In this document: piece after piece, positions 1-5,998 of the stretch
How positions within the stretch are numbered: the stretch's first letter is position 1
How the letters are laid out: each line of letters opens with the position of its first letter
Assembly (NCBI GenBank): GCA_030550295.1
Contig: JAUQPQ010000071.1
Coordinates: 1-8,950 of the forward strand
DNA: 8,950 bases
Reading direction: 5' to 3'
Source: Chloroflexota bacterium
Lineage (GTDB): Bacteria > Chloroflexota > Dehalococcoidia > SM23-28-2 > HRBIN24
Program-made: the position numbers and the translations under genes
Notes under the pieces: model-generated
What the model was told of the DNA's origin: nothing
The model's input: the letters and a program-made list of their open reading frames with translations, nothing else
Databases searched by the model: none

Positions 1-820
<820 letters not shown>

Positions 821-829
821 GGCTCTACC

Positions 830-1786
830 TCAGTGTTCATCGAAGAGGGCGCCCACCGATTGGCCGGTGTGAATGCGCCTTATCGCCTCGCCCAGAAGGG
901 GCGCCACGGAGAGGACGGTGAATTTGGGTAGCATCTTCTGGGGTGGGATGGGGATGGTGTCTGTTACCACTAGCTCTTTCAGGGGGCTCTTCTCAAGGCG
1001 CTGGACTGCTGGGCCGGAGAGGACAGGATGGCTGCAACAGGCATAGACCTCTTGTGCCCCGTGATCCATGACGATCTCTACTGTGGCCACCAAAGTGCCC
1101 CCTGTATCCACTTCGTCGTCAACGATGAGGGCGATGCGGCCTTTGACGTCACCTATGACGTTTACTGCCTCTACTTGCTCTAAATTCCCCAGGCGACGCT
1201 TTTCCACGATGGCCAGTGGCACCTCCAAACGATCGGCTACCCGCCGGGCCCGCTTAGCGTCACCCACATCGGTAGCTACTACTGTCACCTCTGAGAGGCG
1301 CCCCTTGAACTTCTCCCGGAAATGGCGGGCCAGAAGGGCCAGGGCGGTAAGCTCGTCCACGGGGATGTTGAAGAAGCCCTGGATCTGTCCAGCATGAAGG
1401 TCTACCGTTAACAGTCTGTCGGCGCCTGCCACTTCCAGGAAGTTGGCGATGAGACGGGCAGTTATAGGGACGCGAGGCTGGTCCTTTTTGTCGCTGCGAC
1501 CGTAGGCGTAATAAGGGACTACCGCCGTAATGCGCCCAGCCGAGGCCCTCTTGGCAGCATCGATCATGATAAGAAGCTCCATGATCCTGGTATTGACTGG
1601 GGAGACGAAGGGCTGAACTAGGAATACGTCGCAGGAGCGAATGTTCTCCAAGTAGCGGACGAAGATGTTCTCGTTACTGAACTCGAACACTTCGGCCTGC
1701 CCTAGGGGGATCTCCAAATAACGGCAGATGGCCTGGGCCAGCTCAGGATGGGCCCTGCCTGTGAAGACTTTTAGGTCGGTATACAT
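830..1786 (-). CDS. prs: Ribose-phosphate pyrophosphokinase (PRPP synthetase)
   Basis: The enzyme transfers pyrophosphate from ATP to ribose 5-phosphate to make PRPP, the precursor of nucleotides, histidine, tryptophan and NAD; it is cytosolic. At 318 residues it has the usual class I length. Visible landmarks are FSNENIFVRY (36-45), the ATP-side segment PYYAYGRSDKKDQPRVPIT (91-109), VDLHAGQIQGFF with catalytic His131 (128-139), KRR (196-198, catalytic loop) and the PRPP-binding loop VDDEVDTGGT (222-231). Several positions depart from the common bacterial pattern: FSNEN in place of FSxGE, GRSDKKDQPR in place of YxRQDRK, TDVGDAKRAR where many have PDxGGVxRAR, and Glu225 inside the PRPP loop. 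It is probably still a PRPP synthetase but from a divergent branch. The ATG at 1786 has a Shine-Dalgarno AGGGGG six bases upstream. It ends 9 bp before secA, suggesting co-transcription. Confidence 0.95.
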   Translation of the reverse strand: MYTDLKVFTGRAHPELAQAICRYLEIPLGQAEVFEFSNENIFVRYLENIRSCDVFLVQPFVSPVNTRIMELLIMIDAAKRASAGRITAVVPYYAYGRSDKKDQPRVPITARLIANFLEVAGADRLLTVDLHAGQIQGFFNIPVDELTALALLARHFREKFKGRLSEVTVVATDVGDAKRARRVADRLEVPLAIVEKRRLGNLEQVEAVNVIGDVKGRIALIVDDEVDTGGTLVATVEIVMDHGAQEVYACCSHPVLSGPAVQRLEKSPLKELVVTDTIPIPPQKMLPKFTVLSVAPLLGEAIRRIHTGQSVGALFDEH

Positions 1787-1790
1787 GCCA

Positions 1791-1846
1791 TGCCCCCTAT
1801 AAGGGCCAATTCAGGCCCCCACTTACCCAATATAACATAGGGGGCA
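1791..1846 (-). promoter_or_regulatory. Inverted repeat and hairpin in the prs leader; one arm holds the Shine-Dalgarno
   Basis: A perfect 10-bp inverted repeat, TGCCCCCTAT (1791-1800) and ATAGGGGGCA (1837-1846), flanks 36 bp upstream of prs. In the sense direction of prs the downstream arm is ATAGGGGGCA, which contains the ribosome-binding site, so the upstream arm is an anti-Shine-Dalgarno if it is transcribed. Between them lies a second hairpin, GGGCC-TGAATT-GGCCC (1818-1803), extendable by two G-U pairs and abutting the Shine-Dalgarno arm. The upstream arm could also pair with the GGGGGC of the inner hairpin, giving alternative folds. However, the best promoter candidate would start transcription after the upstream arm; in that case the repeat would act as DNA (operator half-sites) and only the inner hairpin would be in the mRNA. 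The repeat is directly seen; function is inference. Confidence 0.45.
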
Positions 1847-1856
1847 CCTCTGTATA
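1829..1856 (-). promoter_or_regulatory. Candidate promoter for prs-secA
   Basis: On the minus strand, TATACA (1856-1851, 4 of 6 match to TTGACA) and TATATT (1834-1829, 5 of 6 match to TATAAT) are separated by 16 bp. Transcription would begin near 1822, so the transcript would open with the GGGGGCC hairpin and reach the prs ATG after about 35 bases. It is back-to-back with the plus-strand promoter at 1888-1915. The call rests only on consensus matches. Confidence 0.4.
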
Positions 1857-1887
1857 GGATGCCAGATAAGCCCCTCCCCCTATCACC

Positions 1888-1915
1888 TTGCCCTTTCAGA
1901 GAAATTGCATATAAT
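1888..1915 (+). promoter_or_regulatory. Sigma-70-type promoter for the acetyltransferase (and perhaps the zinc operon)
   Basis: TTGCCC (1888-1893, 4 of 6 match to the -35 box) is followed after 16 bp by a perfect -10 box TATAAT (1910-1915). The predicted start of transcription is around 1921-1923, directly at the first possible start codons of the acetyltransferase gene. With no clear terminator or strong promoter downstream before the regulator gene, this promoter may also feed the metal-uptake operon. Confidence 0.6.
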
Positions 1916-1938
1916 AGCACTTGATGATGGAAGCACCT

Positions 1939-2265
1939 ATGGCAGAGCTGAAGGTAGAGGCGACAACTTGCAGTTGCCTGCAGCTGATGTTCCGGCAGGG
2001 GGATCAGGTGGTGGGGAGGGCGCAGCTTCACTGGACAGATGACACGGTGGTGGAGGTGGTGGACATAGAGGTAGTCGCGGCCTACCGAGGGCGTGGTCTG
2101 GGCAGGCGTATCCTCTCCTACTGCCTAGACATCGCCCGTCGGCAAGGTGCTCGCATGGTGACAGCCCACACTTCACCCACAAATGGCCCCGCCTATCGCC
2201 TTTTCATCTCTGGGGGCTTTCGTCCCGTACACGAGGAGGAGCACATGGAGCTCACCTTGTCTTGA
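1939..2265 (+). CDS. Small GNAT-family N-acetyltransferase
   Basis: This is a single-domain GNAT protein of about 108 residues, short for the family (typically 140-180) but with the acetyl-CoA-binding core. It shows a beta strand VVEVVDIEVV (37-46), the pyrophosphate loop AYRGRGLGRRIL (48-59; the R/Q-x-x-G-x-G/A motif is RGRGLG) and the C-terminal pattern TNGPAYRLFISGGFRP that places the side chain near the thiol of CoA. The substrate cannot be told from sequence. Start choice is uncertain: ATG 1939 has GGAAG five bases upstream and leaves a short leader after the predicted transcription start, while TTG 1921, ATG 1924 and ATG 1927 are in frame and would make the mRNA leaderless or nearly so. 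It lies 35 bp upstream of the Fur-family regulator on the same strand. A role in metal metabolism is not supported by anything seen. Confidence 0.85.
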   Translation: MAELKVEATTCSCLQLMFRQGDQVVGRAQLHWTDDTVVEVVDIEVVAAYRGRGLGRRILSYCLDIARRQGARMVTAHTSPTNGPAYRLFISGGFRPVHEEEHMELTLS

Positions 2266-2281
2266 GCTATTAATACCGCTC
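2264..2281 (+). promoter_or_regulatory. AT-rich imperfect dyad upstream of the Fur/Zur gene, possible operator
   Basis: The 35-bp gap before the regulator gene contains GAGC, then the palindrome TATTAATA (2268-2275), then CC and GCTC, making an 18-bp imperfect dyad beginning in the stop codon of the acetyltransferase gene. Fur and Zur proteins usually bind AT-rich dyads near their own and their transporter genes, so this is a reasonable candidate binding site. The sequence does not closely match any Zur box I can recall, and part of the dyad could be chance. Confidence 0.25.
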
Positions 2282-2300
2282 GCCATTGGGGGTGACCAAC

Positions 2301-2735
2301 ATGGGATGCGAGGAAGAAGTGGTGACGACGCTACGGAAGGCGGGGCAAAAGGCTACGCCGCAGCGCATAGCGGTGCTTTCTGCCTTGCGACACAGTGGCC
2401 GCCACATGACGGCCTCTGAGTTGTTGGCAGAGGCGAAGAGGCAGATTCCCGTCTTAGAGATATCCACTGTGTACCGCACCTTGGCTGCTGCCAAAGAACT
2501 GCGCCTTGTAGGGGAGGCGCGAATGGGGACGGGTGAGGTGGAGTACGAGTGGCTAGGGCAGAACAGGCATCACCACCTTATCTGTCGCCAGTGCGGGCAG
2601 GTGGAACGGATCGAGGACACGTACCTTGCTAGCCTCGCCATAGCCCTCTTTGAGAACTATGGGTTCCGGGCCGACCTAGACCATTTTGCCATCTTCGGCA
2701 TCTGTCGCAATTGTCAGAAGGGGGGAAGAGGATGA
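2301..2735 (+). CDS. zur: Fur-family metalloregulator, probably zinc-responsive (Zur)
   Basis: This cytosolic transcription repressor has 144 residues, a normal Fur-family length. The N-terminal winged-helix domain includes ATPQRIAVLSAL (18-29) and the recognition-helix segment EISTVYRTL (53-61). The C-terminal dimerisation domain has HHH (90-92) followed by CRQC (95-98) and, near the end, CRNC (135-138); these four cysteines are the structural zinc site. Sensor-site candidates are the HHH cluster, Glu105 and His128. Fur, Zur, Mur and PerR cannot be separated by motif alone; assignment as Zur comes from the directly following Zn/Mn importer, so a manganese regulator is the main alternative. 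ATG 2301 is preferred over TTG 2286 and GTG 2292 because GGGGGTGA lies just ahead of it. The stop overlaps the next gene's start as ATGA, pointing to translational coupling and self-regulation of the operon. Confidence 0.9.
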   Translation: MGCEEEVVTTLRKAGQKATPQRIAVLSALRHSGRHMTASELLAEAKRQIPVLEISTVYRTLAAAKELRLVGEARMGTGEVEYEWLGQNRHHHLICRQCGQVERIEDTYLASLAIALFENYGFRADLDHFAIFGICRNCQKGGRG

Positions 2736-3736
2736 GGTTAGGCATTATCCTGGCGGCCTCCCTTTTGGTCATCGCCGTAGGTGGGGCGGCCTGTGGCGGT
2801 GGTGGCGAAGAGGCCCTTGGAGGAAAGATAAAGGTAGTTACCAGCGTATCGCCCATCACAAGCATAGTGGAGAACATCGCCTGTGATAGGGCAGATGTAG
2901 TGGGCGTAATACCTGAAGGGGAAGACTCCCACACCTATGAGCCACCGGTATCTGTAGCTCAGCAGCTAGCCAAGGCTGACCTGATCATCCTAAACGGTCT
3001 TTTCCTGGAGGAGTCCCTTTTGGGGATGGCTAAGGCCAACAAAAGGGCAGGAACACCCATTGTCCTGTTAGGGGACGAGGCGGTAACCCCAGAGGAGTAC
3101 AAGTTCGACTTCAGCTTCCCTAAGGAGGGAGGTAAGCCCAACCCCCACCTATGGCCAAGCATCCGCTTGGCTATGAAGTATGCCCAGTTGGTGAAGGACG
3201 CCCTCATAAAAGTGGACCCGGAGGGTGCGCCCACGTATGAGGCCAACTACCAGGCCCTCATCGCGCGCCTAGAGGCCCTGGACCGGGCGACCCAGCAGGC
3301 AGTAAGCACTGTGCCTCCTCCCTACCGTAAGCTTCTCACCTATCACGATTCATGGGCCTACTGGGCTGAAGACTACGGCTTTCAGGTGATAGGGGCCGTA
3401 CAACCATCCGATTTCAAGGAGCCCTCCGCCCGCGAGGTGGCCGAGCTGGTGGCGCAGATTAAGCGAGAGGGAGTGCCGGCCATCTTCGGCTCTGAAGTCT
3501 TCCCTAGCAATGTGATGGAGCAGCTGGCCCGGGAGACAGGAGCCCGTTACATTACCGACCTTAGGGACGACGATTTGCCTGGCGAGCCTGGAGAGCTTTG
3601 GCATTCGTATATTGGCATGATGTTAGAGAACGTAAAGGCTATAGTTAGTGCGCTGGGTGGCGATCCTGCACCTCTGCGGCAGGTAGACCCGTCTCTGGTG
3701 TGTCCAGGTGGTAGGAGTCTCACTCGTTACTACTGA
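2732..3736 (+). CDS. znuA: Zinc/manganese ABC transporter substrate-binding lipoprotein (ZnuA-like)
   Basis: This cluster A-I metal-binding protein captures the metal outside the membrane and delivers it to the permease. It has 334 residues. A signal peptide (hydrophobic 3-16) ends in VGGAAC, so Cys21 is the likely lipidated residue; Gly at -3 makes the lipobox slightly atypical. A glycine-rich linker follows. Expected metal ligands line up: His67 in EDSHTYEPP, His139 in NPHLWPS, His205 in TYHDSWAYWAEDYG, and Asp276 in YITDL. Manganese-specific relatives such as PsaA have Glu at the third position, so His205 favours zinc, although TroA-type proteins with this set bind both. The histidine-rich loop of E. 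coli ZnuA is absent. ATG 2732 is chosen over TTG 2711 because it has GGGGGAAGAGG immediately upstream and gives a proper signal peptide; it overlaps the regulator's stop by 4 nt. Confidence 0.92.
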   Translation: MRLGIILAASLLVIAVGGAACGGGGEEALGGKIKVVTSVSPITSIVENIACDRADVVGVIPEGEDSHTYEPPVSVAQQLAKADLIILNGLFLEESLLGMAKANKRAGTPIVLLGDEAVTPEEYKFDFSFPKEGGKPNPHLWPSIRLAMKYAQLVKDALIKVDPEGAPTYEANYQALIARLEALDRATQQAVSTVPPPYRKLLTYHDSWAYWAEDYGFQVIGAVQPSDFKEPSAREVAELVAQIKREGVPAIFGSEVFPSNVMEQLARETGARYITDLRDDDLPGEPGELWHSYIGMMLENVKAIVSALGGDPAPLRQVDPSLVCPGGRSLTRYY

Positions 3737-3745
3737 GGCAAGGCT

Positions 3746-4591
3746 ATGCTTCATCCGCAGCCCCATCCCTTTGTGGACGAACAGCCTCTAATAGAGCTGA
3801 GGGGGGCCACATGTGGCTATGGAGGCCACCCAGCCGTAGAGGACGTGAGCCTGAAAATCTGGCCAGGGGAGTTCGTGGGCATCCTTGGCCCCAGCGGCGC
3901 TGGCAAGACTACCGTCCTCAGGGCGATTCTGGGTGGGGTGAAGGTATACCGCGGCCAGGTGTTAATAGAAGGAAAGCCTCTAGGGCAGCGCCGCATGCCC
4001 ATCGGCTATGTGCCCCAGCTGGAGACGGTGGACTGGAATTTCCCCATCACCGTAGAGGAAGTGGTCCTTCTGGGGCTAGCAAGCAACAAGGCGTGGCCCT
4101 GGGCTACCAGAAGGGAGCGCCAACGCGTCTACGAAATGCTGGAACGGTTAGGGATTGCCCATTTGGCCCAGCGTCATATCCGTGCCCTATCTGGGGGCCA
4201 ACAGCAGAGGGTATTTCTGGCCCGTGCCCTGGTCGCCAACCCACGCCTTATCCTGCTGGACGAACCTACCTCGGGGGTGGACATTAAGACCCGGGACGAT
4301 ATCCTGCACCTGTTGCACCAGCTGAACCATCAGGGGGCTACTATCATGCTCACCACTCACGAGATCAACGCTGTGGCTGCCCATCTGCCCCGGGTAGTGT
4401 GTATAAACAGGACAGTGATAGCCGATGGCCCTCCGGCTCAGGTGTTTACCCCAGAGATCTTGGGTCGCACCTATGGGGCGAGGATGGTGGTGATCCATCA
4501 TGGAGGGCTGGTCCTGGTGGCCGAGCGCCCCCACGCTGGCTACGAAGAACATCTGGTCTTGCAAGGGGAATACGATGCTGGAGCCGTTTGA
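3746..4591 (+). CDS. znuC: Zinc/manganese ABC transporter ATP-binding protein (ZnuC-like)
   Basis: This is the cytoplasmic ATPase that powers import through the permease encoded next. The 281-residue protein carries the complete ABC set: Walker A GPSGAGKTT (48-56), Q-loop YVPQ (88-91), signature LSGGQQQR (148-155), Walker B LILLDEP (168-174), D-loop SGVD and H-loop His205 in TTHE. The segment ETVDWNFPITVEEVVLLG after the Q-loop is typical of the Zn/Mn/Fe chelate-type branch. A short histidine- and proline-rich N-terminus (MLHPQPHP) precedes the fold. ATG 3746 follows the binding-protein stop by 9 bp and has GAGG seven bases upstream. The 3' end overlaps the permease gene by 17 nt, so the two subunits are probably made in coupled fashion. 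Confidence 0.95.
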   Translation: MLHPQPHPFVDEQPLIELRGATCGYGGHPAVEDVSLKIWPGEFVGILGPSGAGKTTVLRAILGGVKVYRGQVLIEGKPLGQRRMPIGYVPQLETVDWNFPITVEEVVLLGLASNKAWPWATRRERQRVYEMLERLGIAHLAQRHIRALSGGQQQRVFLARALVANPRLILLDEPTSGVDIKTRDDILHLLHQLNHQGATIMLTTHEINAVAAHLPRVVCINRTVIADGPPAQVFTPEILGRTYGARMVVIHHGGLVLVAERPHAGYEEHLVLQGEYDAGAV

Positions 4592-5414
4592 GTACGGCTT
4601 CTTCGTGCGGGGATTCATAGTGGCAGGGCTAGTGGGCATCCTTTGTGGGCTGGTGGGCGTCTATGTAGTGTTGCGTCGGATGAGCTACATCGGCCATGGC
4701 CTTTCCCATGCCATGATTGGGGGTGCAGTGGTAAGCTACGTCATGGCCTTCAACTTCTATGCGGGGGCTAGCATCTGGGGCTTCCTCTCCGCCCTGTTGA
4801 TCAACACTATCGTCCGCCACCGCCGGGCCATTGGCACCGATGCAGCCATAGGTGTAATTACCACTGCTGGCTTCGCTTTGGGGGTAGCTATTATCAGCCG
4901 CTATCGAACCTTTACGCGAAACTTTGAGGCAGCCCTCCTGGGGAACCTTATGGGAGTGGCACCCCAAGACGTATGGGCGGTAACAGCCATGACCCTCACC
5001 GCCTTAGCGATCATAATCCTTACTTACCGGCGCATGCTCTTCTTGACCTTTGACCCTGAGGTAGCTGCTTATTACGGGGTGCCTACTGCGTGGCTGGATA
5101 GCCTCTTCGCCCTCTTGCTGGCGGGGACGTTGGTGGTCTCCATGCAGCTCATAGGGGTGACCATGCTTGTTGGGGCCTTAGTGATCCCTGCAGTTACTGC
5201 CCGCCTTCTCACCGATAGCTTTGGCCGCTTGCTCGTGTTATCTGGGGCAATTGGGACCTTCAATGGGCTCTGTGGGACGTACCTCAGCTATTTTTTGGAC
5301 GTATCCTCCGGTGCCAACGTAGTCTTGGTGGGCACTGTCCTGTTCGTCCTAGCTTATCTCTGGTCGGGCCTAAGGGGGAGACTGGGCCGCCTCTGGGGGA
5401 TCGAGGCGCACTGA
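4575..5414 (+). CDS. znuB: Zinc/manganese ABC transporter permease (ZnuB-like, ABC-3 family)
   Basis: This integral membrane subunit forms the metal channel. The 279-residue protein is hydrophobic throughout with about eight membrane segments, for example FIVAGLVGILCGLVGVYVVL (about 14-33), and closes with a basic cytoplasmic tail. The ABC-3 family signature LRRMSYIGHGLSHAMIGG follows the first helix, and the conserved region LDSLFALLLAGTLVVSMQ then IGVTMLVGALVIPAVTARLL lies near the middle-to-end; this segment contacts the ATPase in related transporters. An upstream in-frame ATG at 4500 exists but lies inside the ATPase gene; ATG 4575 is preferred because AAGGGGAA precedes it and it begins directly before the first hydrophobic segment. 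The gene ends the metal operon and converges on the lipoprotein gene, with 7 bp between stop codons. Confidence 0.94.
   Translation: MLEPFEYGFFVRGFIVAGLVGILCGLVGVYVVLRRMSYIGHGLSHAMIGGAVVSYVMAFNFYAGASIWGFLSALLINTIVRHRRAIGTDAAIGVITTAGFALGVAIISRYRTFTRNFEAALLGNLMGVAPQDVWAVTAMTLTALAIIILTYRRMLFLTFDPEVAAYYGVPTAWLDSLFALLLAGTLVVSMQLIGVTMLVGALVIPAVTARLLTDSFGRLLVLSGAIGTFNGLCGTYLSYFLDVSSGANVVLVGTVLFVLAYLWSGLRGRLGRLWGIEAH
5388..5408. terminator. Hairpin at the 3' end of znuB, possible weak bidirectional terminator
   Basis: CGCCTC (5388-5393) and GAGGCG (5403-5408) form a 6-bp GC-rich stem with a 9-base loop inside the last codons of znuB and just beyond the stop of the convergent lipoprotein gene. Neither direction shows a following T-run, so intrinsic termination would be weak. 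It is the only hairpin of note in this convergent junction. Confidence 0.22.
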
Positions 5415-5421
5415 GGGCTGC

Positions 5422-5982
5422 TTAAGGGCCTCTTTGATAGGTGCCCATCAGCTCTGCCCAAGCTAGGACATGCCCCCTTATAGCCTGTAAGAGTTGGGCC
5501 TTGGTAGCTCCTGGGGCCAAGTTTACGGGAGCATCCAAGGCGTAAAGCCTGAAGTAGTAGCGGTGGGCAGGGCCCCGGGGCGGGCAAGGCCCTCCATATC
5601 CTAGGCGGCCGAAGTCGTTACGCCCTTGGGCAGCCCCCGAGGGCAGCCTCTCCCCCTTAGCCACACCTTCGGGGAGGGAGGTGGTGGAGGAAGGGAGGTT
5701 GTAGAGCACCCAGTGAGTAAAGGTGCCTATGGGGGCATCTGGGTCTTCCATGATGAGGGCAAAGGCGGTGGTAGCTTGGGGCGCCCCCTGCCATTTCAGA
5801 GGAGGGGACAGGTCTTCACCATCGCAGGTGTAACGGGTAGGAATTGAAGAACCTTTAGAGAAGGCGGGGCTGGTAAGGGTAAAAGTGGGGAGCCCACTTA
5901 CGTCTAGCATAGCCTCCTCCCTTCGGCCACCACAGGCTACAGCCAAAAAGATGGCCATTGCGAGGGCCAATCTCTTTAACAC
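5422..5982 (-). CDS. YbhB/YbcL (PEBP)-family protein, predicted lipoprotein
   Basis: The protein belongs to the phosphatidylethanolamine-binding / Raf-kinase-inhibitor-like family, whose bacterial role is poorly known. Of 186 residues, the first 17 look like a lipoprotein signal (MLKRLALAMAIFLAVAC; Cys17), so it is likely anchored outside the membrane, unlike cytosolic E. coli YbhB. Family landmarks are YTCDGEDLSPPL (51-62), the ligand-pocket motif MEDPDAP (78-84), FTHWVLYNLP (88-97), GRNDFGRLGYGGPCPP (120-135) and HRYYFRLYALD (140-150), all intact. The start is GTG at 5982: it gives a positively charged N-terminus followed by a hydrophobic run, whereas the next ATG at 5958 would delete most of the signal; the upstream AGAAGA is only a modest ribosome site. 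It starts 16 bp after the enolase stop and is probably co-transcribed with it. Confidence 0.9.
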   Translation of the reverse strand: MLKRLALAMAIFLAVACGGRREEAMLDVSGLPTFTLTSPAFSKGSSIPTRYTCDGEDLSPPLKWQGAPQATTAFALIMEDPDAPIGTFTHWVLYNLPSSTTSLPEGVAKGERLPSGAAQGRNDFGRLGYGGPCPPRGPAHRYYFRLYALDAPVNLAPGATKAQLLQAIRGHVLAWAELMGTYQRGP

Positions 5983-5998
5983 TGTCTTCTTTGCCCTA

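Noticed and set aside
1068..1397. Plus-strand open frame antisense to prs
   Set aside because: Thr/Arg-rich translation typical of a reversed coding strand; no ribosome site and fully inside prs.
1771..2182. Minus-strand open frames across the divergent region and the acetyltransferase gene
   Set aside because: Proline- and cysteine-rich translations without motifs; they would cover the promoters and the GNAT gene.
3811..4287. 158-codon plus-strand frame inside znuC
   Set aside because: It is a shifted frame of the ATPase gene; znuC has an uninterrupted complete ABC motif set.
5412..5435. GAGG...CCTC pairing across the convergent stops as a terminator
   Set aside because: Only four pairs with a long unpaired interior and no T-run.
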